From: Pseudo-nitzschia pungens
Taxonomy: Eukaryota > Bacillariophyta > Bacillariophyceae > Bacillariales > Bacillariaceae
DNA: 64,000 bases
Direction of reading: 5' to 3'
Assembly: GCA_037355855.1 (NCBI GenBank)
Contig: CM074766.1
Location: forward strand, 1,178,001 to 1,242,000
Shown: one piece after another, positions 48,070 to 57,899 of the stretch
How positions within the stretch are numbered: position 1 is the first letter of the stretch
Layout of the letters: each line of letters begins with the position of its first letter
Notes under the pieces: generated by a model
What the model was told of the DNA's origin: nothing
Seen by the model: the letters and a program-made list of their open reading frames with translations, nothing else
Databases searched by the model: none
Translations under genes and position numbers: made by a program

Positions 48070-48780
48070 ACGACGAAATCGACGCATCCCAAGCACAGGG
48101 TGAAGGTGGGAAAACTGGAGTATCCGGCCCATCCGTTCACCGTGAAGGTGTCATTCTTGTCCCCGACCACCGAAGACATGGATCTCGTCGACGCCCTTCG
48201 TCCCAGGTGCGGGGCCATTGTGCACGCCAAGATTATGCGCGAAAAAGCGGCGCACCACGGCCGCAAGAGCAAGTCCAAGGGCTGGGGACTGGTCCAGTTC
48301 GAAGACCGCGAGTCCGTGGAAAAGGCGCTGGCCCTCTCGGATGTCATCGGGATCCGACAAAAATCTGTGCGCATCGAGCGAAGCCATCTTCCCGCGGTTG
48401 GTTTGGTTCCGTCGGGAATGCACCGAGTCAATCCCAAGGGGGAGGGAAAGAGCACAAAGCGCAATCTGCGCAAGCGGAACGAGCAACAGCAACAACATCA
48501 TCAACAGCAACAGCAGCAGCAGCAGCAACGACAAAAAGAGCCACAGGGAAAGGCTCCCGAGGCCGGATCGTTCCCCGGGGATTCCGCGACCGCGACACAC
48601 GCGAAGGATTCGTCTGCGGAGAAACCAAAAACAACCGCGAAAGCAAAACGGACCGGATCGGGAGGAGGGAGTGTCTTGGCATTCCGGCCGCGCGGAGTTG
48701 CAACCTCCGGGACGTCTCGAAAGGCAAGAATCAATCTCTCGGCGAAACCAAAGCCGACGAAAGAAGGGGGAGACTCGTGA
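45231..48780 (+). CDS. SART3: SART3/Prp24-like U6 snRNP recycling factor (HAT repeats and RRM; frameshifted)
   Basis: SART3 reanneals U4 and U6 snRNAs after splicing. The N-terminal 800 residues are helical HAT repeats: LWMQYALDASDLL, AYVQYARACLQF, YERGIAECPTVESLWLSYL, VVDRAIRNCPYSTELV, LRRLRFLYQRALRAVG. LCQEVHAV then passes to FEEDFGSARSYDECAASV in another frame. An acidic SD-repeat linker and a bipartite Lys/Arg signal follow, then an RRM with HPFTVKVSFLSPTTEDMDLVD and KSKGWGLVQFEDRESVEKAL (RNP1-like). The tail is Gln-rich and basic. Three 1-base shifts are needed: at a T run near 47642-47644, near 47760-47763, and at a CCC run near 48087-48090. No stops interrupt the corrected frame. Only one RRM is obvious, whereas human SART3 has two. 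Confidence 0.8.
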
Positions 48781-48951
48781 TGACACGGCGGAGACAAAGA
48801 AAAATACCAATGGACTCCGTGCCAAAGACAATAATGCTTAGCGCAATTCGATTGGCAATTTAGATTACGTGTTACGGACGGAATGATCCTTGCAATTCAT
48901 CCAATGATTGTATCTCGATCTGGTTTTCGTATTTTCTCCTATGACAGATAT
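48781..48951. other. Spacer after SART3-like gene
   Basis: Short unique sequence that should hold the 3' end of the upstream gene. Confidence 0.4.
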
Positions 48952-49353
48952 TGAGCGATTCCCGAAACTAATATGCACGTGCCATATCACATTATTTCTG
49001 ACGTGGCACACACAGATCTATGTGCTCACACATAGAAAAATAAGAATCTATTAACCGATTTCTCAGAATCTGGAGGACACATATTTGCCTCCTCCAGATT
49101 TTACGCACCAATTCATATTTTCAAGGAATCTTGAAAACAATAATCGCGCGCTAAAAATTGTTGAAAGACGCGCAGTTAGGGAATAAAGAGAGCATTTTTT
49201 GTTTTTCGAAACAAGATTCCAAATTCCCAAATAGGCCTTCTGCACGCCTGTCTGTCATCCGTTTTTAATGCCTGTCCGTTGGGTGCGCCAAAAACAATGT
49301 GGACATTGAATTTAGGATATGATATTACACATATTAGTTTCGGGAATCGCTCA
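48952..49353. mobile_element. Putative non-autonomous terminal-inverted-repeat element
   Basis: The 24 bases at 48952-48975 are the exact reverse complement of 49330-49353. The enclosed 400-base unit is A/T-rich, has no transposase frame, and contains an 11-bp hairpin (49067-49077 with 49090-49100, loop 12). Size and structure fit a MITE. A target-site duplication is not obvious. Confidence 0.6.
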
Positions 49354-49502
49354 TTGAGCGAAGCTACTTTTATGCAGTAATTATTTACGAAGTACGTGTA
49401 CTCATTCATCATCGGGGTTTGCTGCGTTCCGGGTGGCAGAGTGTTAGACGATCTTGGAGTGACTCAATCAAAGTAGATTTAGGTTGAACGAACTATACTA
49501 GA

Positions 49503-50270
49503 CTTAGCTGACTACGAGTACAACCTGATCAGGGTGTGCTTTCCTGTCTACACGTACTGGAATTCTTTCATTGACTTACTCATTCAAAGGAGGGGGAGAG
49601 AAATCCGACAAAAGTGGTCTTCAGTATTTTTTTGATGAGCTCACTTGCTTCCTTTTGATTGAACTCATCAAAATTCGAAAATCCTGATCACTGGTTAAGG
49701 TTAAGTTACCAGGTATTGCTCGTACCGTACCGCATGCTGTTATCGTATGTAACCTCACTAAAACACCCGGATGTATAAATGTCAAAAAAACCCGGATGTA
49801 TGAGTGTTCAAAAAATCCGGATGTTTAAATGTCAAAAAAACCCGGATGTATAAGTGTTCAAAAAATCCGGATTTTTAAATGTCAAAAAAACCCGGATGTA
49901 TAAGTGTCCAAAAAACCCGGATGTATAAGTGTCAAAAAAAACCCGGATATATAAGTGTTCAAAAAATCCGGATGTTTAAATGTCAAAAAAACCCGGATGT
50001 ATAAGTGTCAAAAAAACCCGGATGTATAAGTGTTCAAAAAATCCGGATGTTTAATTAAATGTCAAAAAAATCCGGATGTATAAGTGTCCAAAAATTCCGG
50101 ATGTATAAGTGTCAAAAAAACCCGGATGTATAAATGTTCTTGAGCTTTGCTGCAGAGGAACTTGCTGCTGTTGTTGCGTTTGCTGCTTAGACACGCGCAT
50201 CAAGCCCGCTGGTCGGATCTTCTCCCGTCTTTCCGTCGACACCCTTCGCAGCTGTCGCATGATTGATCTG
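49503..50270 (-). repeat. Diverged repeat copy A, split by a minisatellite
   Basis: Read on the minus strand, 50270-50139 and then 49660-49503 match 55933-56170 on the plus strand with many substitutions and small gaps. Shared landmarks are AACAACAGCAGCAAGTTCC, GCAGCAAAGCTCAAG, GAAGCAAGTGAGCTCA, AGACCACTT and AGGAAAGCACACCCT. In this copy about 490 bases, mostly a 25-bp minisatellite, sit between the two matching parts. A minus frame (about 50431-50140) encodes MRQLRRVSTERREK...KQQTQQQQQVPLQQSSR, also partly readable in the other copy, so the repeat may include a gene fragment. Confidence 0.7.
49766..50139. repeat. 25-bp minisatellite, 15 copies
   Basis: Fifteen units begin with CCGGAT, spaced about 24-26 bases (374 bases in all). 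Two main variants, one with GTATAAGTGT and one with GTTTAAATGT, recur in a partly alternating order, which suggests higher-order duplication. A-runs of six to eight bases separate the units. One unit carries an extra four-base TTAA insertion. Confidence 0.93.
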
Positions 50271-50618
50271 GACAACCGGGACTCCTCGCATACTGTTCCA
50301 GTTTCGAAGAACAATCGGCGCTCGAGCAAATTCAATCTTGTTTCGCGGGGGAAGGTACGTATCAATGAATCATTACGAATGCCAATACGGTAATACCCGG
50401 TACCGTACATGCCTCTTCTGATTTTTGACACCGTAAGATTGCACTACCGAAGGTAGACTTCGTGGAGATCCGTGTTCCGCTTCCGGTTCTTTCGACAATA
50501 AATAATTTGGTTATTTCACATACTTGTATCCATAATATATTCCTGGAATGATCTTGCCATTCCATTCGATCCCGTTCCTCCCTCACTCCCTCCCTACTTG
50601 CTCATTTGTATCAGCAGA

Positions 50619-52166
50619 ATGAATCGACTCTCGTTCGTTACAAGCACCAAGAGTTCCATGCTGGTGAATGCCAACTCCTGCGTCCAGCGGTTTGGAGCAC
50701 GCGAGGCTTCCGTTCTCGCTACGATTCAAAGCCGGGGTCTCGATGACAAAGGCTGCTCTCGATTCCGGCAATCCTTCGAACATCAACATCATCATCAACA
50801 ACAACAACAACAACAACGCCGCTCGTTCTCGCAACACGCACATCATCCGGGCAAGCATCCCTTCGGCCCGCCCGACCAGAAAAACCGGTACCAGTGGGAG
50901 GATCCCTTTTTGCTCCGATCGACGCAGCTCACTGAGGACGAGCGTCTCTTGTGGGATTCCACCCGCGCCTTTTGCCGCAGCGAGCTCCTGCCCACCATCG
51001 TCGAGGCCAACCGCAGGGGCAAGCCCACCGAGGCCGAGACCCGCGACCTGCTCTCGAGGCTGGGGGGAATGGGCCTGCTGGGATCGACCCTGCCCGCAAG
51101 GTACGGCGGGAGCGAGCTGGGCTACGTCGCGTACGGGTTGCTGGCCACGGAGGTGGAGGCCGTGGATTCGGCCTACCGATCGGCGGTGTCGGTCCAGTCC
51201 TCCCTGGTGATGCATCCCATCTACGAGTACGGCACCGAGGAGATGCGCGAGAAATACCTGCCGGAATTGGCCGCCGGAAGGCTCGTCGGCTGCTTTGGCC
51301 TGACGGAACCCAACCACGGATCGGATCCGTCCGGAATGGAAACCCGGGCGGTCCTCGACGAGGGAACCAACGAGATCGTGCTCAACGGGAGCAAGACGTG
51401 GATCACCAACAGCCCGTTCGCCGATGTGATGGTGATCTGGGCCAAGCGGCGGACCGCCGGGAAGGGCAGCAGCAACATCGAAGAAAGCAAGGAAACGGTC
51501 ATTCGCGGCTACCTGGTGGACCGGAACGCCGTTTTGGGCGGCACCCTCGAGACGCCCTCCATCGATGGAAAGCTGGCGCTCCGGGCGGGAGCCACGGGAT
51601 CGATCCACCTCGAGGACGTGCGGATTCCGAGGGAACACGAATTCCCGACCACCGTTACCGGCCTCGCGGGACCCTTTGGCTGCCTCAACCGGGCCCGGTA
51701 CGGGATCGCCTGGGGGGTCCTGGGAGCGGCGGACGAGTGCCTCCGCATTGCCCGCGACTACACCCTCGACCGGCACCAGTTCGGTGCCCCGCTGGCTTCC
51801 AACCAGCTGGTCCAGAAAAAACTCGCGGACATGTCCACGAGCATCGCCACGAGCCGGGAGGCCTGCCTCCGGGTCGGGAGGCTGATGGAAGCCGGGAGGG
51901 CCGACCCGACCATGGTGTCGATGATCAAGCGCAACTCGTGCGGAACGGCCCTGGCGGTGGCCCGGGAGGCCCGGGACCTGCTGGGGGGGAACGGGATCAG
52001 CGACGAGTACCACGTGATGAGGCACGCCTCCAACCTGGAGGCCGTCAATACGTACGAGGGCACCCACGATGTGCACGCGCTCATCCTCGGCCGGGCCATT
52101 GCGGGCATCCCGGCCTTTGTGCCGGGGCACGCACACCGACCGAGCCGCAGCAGCAGCAGCAAGTAG
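50619..52166 (+). CDS. GCDH: Glutaryl-CoA dehydrogenase, mitochondrial
   Basis: This FAD enzyme of the acyl-CoA dehydrogenase family oxidises and decarboxylates glutaryl-CoA to crotonyl-CoA in lysine and tryptophan breakdown, in the mitochondrial matrix. The start ATG 50619 gives 515 residues; seven upstream codons lack an ATG. Residues 1-70 form a basic, Ser/Gln-rich presequence. The catalytic part starts at [17 protein letters not shown], with [55 protein letters not shown] and [23 protein letters not shown]. The C-terminal block [20 protein letters not shown] then [18 protein letters not shown] contains the catalytic base Glu480. It matches GCDH rather than straight-chain enzymes. No intron or frameshift. 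Confidence 0.95.
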   Translation: MNRLSFVTSTKSSMLVNANSCVQRFGAREASVLATIQSRGLDDKGCSRFRQSFEHQHHHQQQQQQQRRSFSQHAHHPGKHPFGPPDQKNRYQWEDPFLLRSTQLTEDERLLWDSTRAFCRSELLPTIVEANRRGKPTEAETRDLLSRLGGMGLLGSTLPARYGGSELGYVAYGLLATEVEAVDSAYRSAVSVQSSLVMHPIYEYGTEEMREKYLPELAAGRLVGCFGLTEPNHGSDPSGMETRAVLDEGTNEIVLNGSKTWITNSPFADVMVIWAKRRTAGKGSSNIEESKETVIRGYLVDRNAVLGGTLETPSIDGKLALRAGATGSIHLEDVRIPREHEFPTTVTGLAGPFGCLNRARYGIAWGVLGAADECLRIARDYTLDRHQFGAPLASNQLVQKKLADMSTSIATSREACLRVGRLMEAGRADPTMVSMIKRNSCGTALAVAREARDLLGGNGISDEYHVMRHASNLEAVNTYEGTHDVHALILGRAIAGIPAFVPGHAHRPSRSSSSK

Positions 52167-53767
52167 TCGTGTCGCACTGCTCTTGGATGCGATGCGGTAC
52201 GATGCGATGCGGTATGATGCGATGCGGTACGATAATAGCGCTGCTTGGGTCAAGGACGGACTCGAACAGTCTCTCCGGGATGGTGTCGTTTCTGGTACCT
52301 ATAAAATGAAATGCGAAAGAACTTCAAAGATACAGAAGGAAGTCAACAACAATGTTGCTATTGCTCTTGAAGAAGGCTTGGTTTGACAGCGGAAAAGAAA
52401 GGGTCCGCCCCCCGCGATAGAGATAGAGACGTCAAACAAGTGTGAGTGTCGGAGGAATGGCAAGACGTCTTGGATTCAACTTCAATCGAGAGAGCATTGT
52501 ATGTATATGATCCAAAACGTCGTCGTCGTCGTTGGAGATTGAAAACTTGCTGAAAGGGAAGCGCCGTTCTTTGTGAAAAGGAGTATACAGCAGAACTGAA
52601 GAGGCAAAAAAAGAGGAGGCACACGTCGCCGTCGAGTGGGGAATGCCGTTGTTCGGGAAACGCCGTTGTTCCGAAAAACGCCGTTGTTCCAAAAGGAGGA
52701 TCCAGCAGGATTTGAGAGAGGTGAGCTTGATTAAATCACAAAATATGGAGAGTATTTACTTGAAAGCAAATACATGATGTATTTGGTGATGGAGGCTTGA
52801 AATGGGGTGTAGCAGCAATAACAGAGGCATGTCGTGTCGGGACAAAAGAAATGGGTACAGGAGTGGAAATTTTTAAAAATTCTATCTCCCTCAGTTCTTG
52901 GAGTTTGGAGACCCGGTTTGGACTGTTGTATCAGGAATAACAAGGAGGAGAAGAATATCCGAAACGGCCTGGAAGCAGGTGGCTTGGGGATCCAATATAA
53001 AATTATACCTGTAACAGCGTCGGTTTGGTCACGAATTTCGGCCGTCGTTGTTTTCTTCTTGTTGTTCCGCGTTGCTGTAGATCTCCTCCAGCTTAGCAAG
53101 CTTATTTGGAGGTGGTCAAGCCCTTGATTCATAAAGGCCTGCTGCGAACTCGAGGCAAAGCATGCTAGTGAGACGGTTCTTTCGTTCATACTAAATCCCA
53201 AATGTTAAACGGGGAGAGTGGTTAGTGATGAGAGGTTCGACATAAAGATTGCGCACAACGAGAGCTAACTGGTTGGGTTTCACTATTGAGTGTCGGGTAA
53301 CGTTGAGGTCGTTCCCCAACCAAGGACGAGGCGTGGGTAGAAAAAAGCCGGACCGAGATGCTTTCTTGGATTTGGAACTATAGTGTGATAGGAAGTGGAA
53401 TTGGATCGAAATTATTTGCGGGTGAGAAGGAAAACCGAAGGTGTTCCAATCAAAAAAAGTTCATCAGTAGTCCATGCGACGTGAGGAACACGCATTTTGT
53501 CTCGATAGAGCTTGCAAAACAAGAAACGAAACCGATTCGACGACGACGAGAAGGATGAGGAGGATCCCTTGGTTGTCAACGAAATCGGCTACACGTAATA
53601 CTTTTTCAAGAATACAAAAGAAATCCAGTAGTAGGTATTGTAGTAGTGACTTGTTTTCAAAATTACATGTTCGGAACCGGGGTGGTTTGGTAGGATACAT
53701 TCGCATGCGTGTAGCAAACCTCGCAAACTATCGAGACTGCGGCCAAGCCGGTGATGGTAGGGATTCG
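52167..53767. other. Intergenic
   Basis: I see no gene. Three 15-bp tandem units lie just after the GCDH stop (52186-52230). The rest is unique sequence with short, featureless ORFs, between two convergent genes. Confidence 0.5.
52186..52230. repeat. Three 15-bp tandem repeats
   Basis: The unit GATGCGATGCGGTAC occurs three times in a row, with a single C/T change in the middle copy. It starts 20 bases after the GCDH stop codon. Confidence 0.9.
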
Positions 53768-55621
53768 TTAGAAGTACGGTTCCCGTTCTCGCTGCGTGGT
53801 GCTGCGAACATGTTCCTTCCATTCCTCATCATCGAGTTGGTAGTCCCACGGAACACCCATTTTCCCCAGCTGATAATCTCGATAGGCCTCCTCGATCTGG
53901 TATCCGTGGTTCATTACCATGCTTCCCTGCATCGCCACCGGTTCGATGACGGAAGATGACGACGAAGATTCGTAGAGAGGTCGACCCGACAGAACCAACA
54001 AGTCCACGACCTCGCCGGGTGCATTCGGCGTCACTACCAATTGTTCGCTGCTCGGCCCTCCTTCCGAGGTTGGTTGGGTCGTTGCCGACGATTCGACGAA
54101 AACGGTGGAGTGAATCGGAACGGGGATCGGTTGCGACTCGGACTTCCCTGCGGCATCCGTGTTCGTGGTTGCTGATCTTGTGGACATTGTGCACGATCCC
54201 TTTCGGACGTAGACGATGAGCGTTTCGTGTCCCCGGGGAATGTCGTAGATCCATCCTTCGTTTTCTTCTTGCTTTTCCCCAGCTTGCTCGGTATCTTTCG
54301 CACTTTCCATCGAAACGTGCAACACGCTCAGGTCCGAATGAAGCGGAGCCGCCTCGCTGCGGTACAATCCGCTTTCGTGGTTTCCGTTGCTGCTGCTCTC
54401 GTGTGGTCGGTAGCTCCCGGCAAGCACAACCACCTTGCACGTAGTAGTTGTGGCTCCTGTCCTGTGGCGGGTAGAGACGCTCGGCATGATTCCCTCGCCG
54501 TTGCTGGTGGTGGTGTCACTTTTACTGTTGTTGTTGTTAGTGATGCTCTCGTCAGTCTCGGTTTCGCCATCGCTGCCGGTGCGCAACAACTGGACCTTCG
54601 GCGGGTCGAGCTTGTGGAATCCCGGGACATTCACCCATAGCTGATAAAGCTCGTAGTTGGACCGATAGGGATTGCCCTCCTGGGAGAAATCGAAGAGTTC
54701 CTCGTGGAGCATTCCGCTCCCCGTGAACAACCACTGGGCCTGATTTTGGTACGAACCTTTCGTTCCGTACGTCTGTTTCACGCCGATGGAGTCCCGGTGG
54801 ACAAAGCCGCCTCCCCCGCCGTTGTTCTCGTCCGGCAGGAAATACGTGAGGGTGGTGAATCCCCGGTGGGGATGGGCTGGAAATCCCTCTGGCAAGACCA
54901 GCGCCGAGAGCTTGCGAAAGATCGCGTCCCACCGCCAAAAGTTGTGGTGGTGGTGGACCAGCAGCAAAAAGGGGCTGGTGGTCCTTCCGTCGAGCTGCAT
55001 CGGACAGACCCGTCCCCCCAGGAAATACTGTTCCAGTTTGCTTCCCGCCTCGGGACCCAGTACCCATCCCACGAAAAAATCGATCACTCCCGCCCACACG
55101 GGCCATACTGGAAGTCGGGGCATGCGCTCGACTCGGATGGTTCGGGGAGTTGCCTCTTTCGCATAGAAGGAAGAGGAGGATCCGGAACGGCTCGTTTCGA
55201 TGTTTGCCCTTGTAGAATCCCCTTCGAACAGCAACGGGGACTCATCAGGGTTTCCCGTTTCGTTGTCGGTACTGAGGAGCAAAACTGAGGAGAACGATTG
55301 GTAACTTTGTTGCGCGGCATGATTCGTTGGATACAACAAGAATAGCGGCGGACGGGAACCGCTAGCGAACTTTCGTCGGCGGGTATTCGACAACGAAACG
55401 GGTCCGCTGCGAAAGCCAGAGACAAAGATACTTCCACGACTGCTTCCATCGCTCCAGATTGATGCGATTCCAAGAGATAGAGACAATAATTGAATCGAAG
55501 CCAAAACCGATCCTAGCCACGGAGCGGACACAGCACGAGTCCTGCGGCATCGATGTCGCGAGGCCAACCGCTTCAGTGGAACTGCCCGCTTTTCTGAAGT
55601 TGCGGAAATTATCGTAGTCAT
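53768..55621 (-). CDS. Pirin-domain (bicupin) protein with N-terminal leader
   Basis: The reading frame is 617 residues, about twice the length of typical pirin. The first 55 residues are basic then hydrophobic (WLGSVLASIQLLSLSLGIASIW), which suggests a signal peptide or anchor and organelle or secretory targeting. The pirin N-cupin carries PFLLLVHHHHNF, then FPAHPHRGFTTLTYFL (His250, His252) and GSGMLHEELF (His306, Glu308), which are the four iron ligands. The second cupin is stretched by low-complexity inserts but keeps LLVLSGRPLYE, IEPVAMQGSMVMN and IEEAYRDYQLGKMG, the standard C-terminal pirin block. Pirins act as iron-dependent transcription cofactors or quercetinase-like enzymes. With a leader peptide, a nuclear role is less likely here. 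Confidence 0.87.
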   Translation of the reverse strand: MTTIISATSEKRAVPLKRLASRHRCRRTRAVSAPWLGSVLASIQLLSLSLGIASIWSDGSSRGSIFVSGFRSGPVSLSNTRRRKFASGSRPPLFLLYPTNHAAQQSYQSFSSVLLLSTDNETGNPDESPLLFEGDSTRANIETSRSGSSSSFYAKEATPRTIRVERMPRLPVWPVWAGVIDFFVGWVLGPEAGSKLEQYFLGGRVCPMQLDGRTTSPFLLLVHHHHNFWRWDAIFRKLSALVLPEGFPAHPHRGFTTLTYFLPDENNGGGGGFVHRDSIGVKQTYGTKGSYQNQAQWLFTGSGMLHEELFDFSQEGNPYRSNYELYQLWVNVPGFHKLDPPKVQLLRTGSDGETETDESITNNNNSKSDTTTSNGEGIMPSVSTRHRTGATTTTCKVVVLAGSYRPHESSSNGNHESGLYRSEAAPLHSDLSVLHVSMESAKDTEQAGEKQEENEGWIYDIPRGHETLIVYVRKGSCTMSTRSATTNTDAAGKSESQPIPVPIHSTVFVESSATTQPTSEGGPSSEQLVVTPNAPGEVVDLLVLSGRPLYESSSSSSVIEPVAMQGSMVMNHGYQIEEAYRDYQLGKMGVPWDYQLDDEEWKEHVRSTTQREREPYF

Positions 55622-55932
55622 GGTGCACGACTACTCCTATTTCGCAAATTGATGGCAGACTCTAGTTGCTGGGCCTAACTCTGCCACCCCCAGTTGGTCC
55701 AGACCTTCTGATTTTGTATCTCGAGGACTGGGATAATGAATGATGAGTGATGATGATATTGATTTAGATTGTTGAGATGATGAGATGAATAGTACATCAT
55801 TATGGATAAAATCGTACGAATTACGACTAAGTTCGGTGAAATTAGTACTAGTACATACATACATACTCATAATATCTAGTAAACGTATGTACGTGTACCG
55901 AATCGAGAACGTTAAGTGCCAGCGCCTAGCTC
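55622..55932. other. Upstream region of pirin gene
   Basis: Upstream of the pirin start, with CATACATACAT repeats near 55853-55866. Nothing else was recognised. Confidence 0.4.
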
Positions 55933-56170
55933 CCAATCATGCGGCACCTACGGAAGGTGTCGACGGACAGACGTTAGAAGTTTCAGCTAATCACGCGGTT
56001 AAACAACAAACTCAACAACAGCAGCAAGTTCCCTTGCAGCAAAGCTCAAGGAAGCAAGTGAGCTCAGAAGCAATACTGTACTAAAGACCACTTGCCCTGG
56101 ACTTCTCCCCCTCCCTTGTGTGACTAAGTCAGGAAAGCACACCCTAATCAGGCTGTCGCCAGCTAAGTCT
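55933..56170 (+). repeat. Diverged repeat copy B (uninterrupted)
   Basis: This is the counterpart of copy A at 49503-50270, in opposite orientation and about 6 kb away. Here the GCTCAAG and GAAGCAAG parts are directly joined at about 56048-56050, with no minisatellite. The pair flanks the GCDH and pirin genes. Confidence 0.7.
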
Positions 56171-56254
56171 ATTTTGTTTCATGCCACTTCTTCCGGCGCC
56201 ACGGAGAGTTCTCCCCTTTCCACGGGATCTCCTTCGCGTCCGGGTTGGTCCGGG

Positions 56255-56662
56255 GCGTGGGGTTGTTATTGTTTAAATTACGTCGACGGCTTTTCCGATC
56301 TCGACGATTACGCGGCTGTGCGGTCGAGACACTCAAGGGCTGCGAGAAAACACAGTATGGAGCTGTTTTGTTCAACTTCGGCTACGCCATTCTGGTGGAA
56401 GATTGCGAGCAACCCAACGGAAAGACGCCAGACGCTTGATTTATGAGGCTTCCCACTGCCTGGCGCTTGAACTGTACATTCGTGATGTTACGACGCAATT
56501 ACGCCGCTTGTGCGACTCGAGGCCGACGAGTTGGGAGACGATGGTTGGGGGGGTTTGTATTTGTTTGAAGCGTACGAATTGTATTGGACCAGACAATCGA
56601 TGGACGTGCACGGCGTCAACCGGGAGCTGCTGTCTGACACTCTGCTACCTGGAACACAGTAG
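56255..56662 (+). pseudogene. Decayed gene fragment, repeat-helix type
   Basis: Protein-like blocks appear in successive frames: LNYVDGFSDLDDYAA, then VETLKGCEKTQYGAVLFNFGYA, then RRLIYEASHCLALELYIRDV, then LGDDGWGGLYLFEAYELYWT and VNRELLSDTLLPG ending at a stop at 56660 (longer blocks quoted in part). The AVLFNFGYA...RRLIYEASHCLALELY spacing resembles a TPR-like helical repeat family common in diatoms. No start codon or continuous frame exists over the 400 bases, and it directly follows repeat copy B. I read it as a relic. Sequence error could contribute to the frame changes, as elsewhere in the window. Confidence 0.4.
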
Positions 56663-57143
56663 CAAATCCCTGATCGCTTACTTCATCCACCGGTCGTACT
56701 AAATACTTCGTAATAATGATGCATTCCCATTTCCCGTTTGGCGAAAAAATATCGCACTATTATGATTTTTTGGCTTTGAAGTCAAAGTCGGATAGTGAAT
56801 ACTGTAATTTCGAAGTCCGTGACAGCAAGAGCAATCCTTGTCAACCGTCCCCATTCACAGTTAGAATAAGTGCTGGACTGTTGAAGGACTTAGGGACAGC
56901 TGCACACGTACCCGTTGACATTAGTAGTGGATTTCGTTTACAGGGCGGAATCTCTGAACTTCTTTCGTTACAGTAAAGTGTTGGAATCCTCCGTATTCTG
57001 CTTCGAAACAAACCGAAGCAAAAGCACAGCATCACAGCACAAAGCAATGAAGTTTCATTTTTGATTTCGGTTTTGAATTTCAGTTTGGTATTTCGAAACG
57101 AGTGCGATGTCCGGTACATAGGTCATACAGTAACAAACAATAA

Positions 57144-57392
57144 ATGATGGTCACGAGCGCGAGAAGGAATCGCAGCTCCAATTACAAAATCATCAAGTTG
57201 GGCGATGGCATGGATTACCTTCCACCACTACCACCACCAGCAGTAACAGCAGCGGCAACATCAACAACAGCAGCAGTAACAAACGCAACCATAACCCGGA
57301 ACAAGGAACAACCAAAAACGCAAAAGCCGACTATGAAATCTGACTCGAAATGGAATATGAAGGCAACCCTCGCCTCTGTTCAGAAAGATTAG
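57144..57392 (+). CDS. Small basic Thr/Ala-rich open frame, uncertain
   Basis: 82 codons from an ATG: a basic start (ARRNRSSNYKIIKLGDG), a Pro run (PPLPPPAV), a Thr/Ala/Asn-rich middle from ACA/GCA repeats, and a Lys-rich end. No domain was recognised. It lies 0.5 kb upstream of the next gene on the same strand, which lacks a start ATG, so it might be its first exon; no donor fits clearly. It could also be chance. Confidence 0.25.
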   Translation: MMVTSARRNRSSNYKIIKLGDGMDYLPPLPPPAVTAAATSTTAAVTNATITRNKEQPKTQKPTMKSDSKWNMKATLASVQKD

Positions 57393-57899
57393 TCAGGCGA
57401 ACGGTAAACGAACAGACAGAGAAAATGAGTGAGACACAGTTCGTGATTAGAATAAAAGACTTTACGAGCAGAATTCAGAAGAGTAGTGGTATGTGGCAGA
57501 ATCTTCAGAATTAGTAAGACTACTCAACTGAAGGAATCGACAGCTCGCGAGATGACAGAATAATAGAAAAGAAAGGAATCTTTGGGCGTTGGAACCGATA
57601 CTGGACAACTTTGGGGTTCTCCTCTAACTGAAGAATGGAAGGGAGTACCTACAAGAATGTTGGAGAGGTATCGTGACAGTGAGGGGTTATGGAGTGACTT
57701 GCAACTATGTTGTTGGGATTATTGGCGGAGCATACCTGGCTCATATTTTGTGAAAGATAAAATCCAATAAAGTAAACACTTCTATCAACCCATTGTTTCA
57801 ACCATCTCAACAGTCTCGTAGTTAAGGTTCTGTGTTCTCTTGCCACACTGAACTACAAGCTGCACCGGTACTTGCTCACGCACTAGTCGTTTGGTCAGG
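57393..57899. other. Spacer or intron upstream of the unknown large gene
   Basis: No coding signal was recognised. A pyrimidine-poor acceptor (TTTGGTCAG) at its right edge could begin the coding exon of the next gene. Confidence 0.35.

Noticed and set aside
49766..50139. CRISPR array
   Set aside because: Units abut with A-runs and no unique spacers; no cas genes; the context is eukaryotic. It is a minisatellite.
50583..52253. 556-codon open frame opposite GCDH
   Set aside because: Starts in the 15-bp repeat (SYRIASYRIAS) and only mirrors the GCDH sequence.
57780..57870. Possible tRNA-like stretch
   Set aside because: No acceptor or T-arm pairing could be built.
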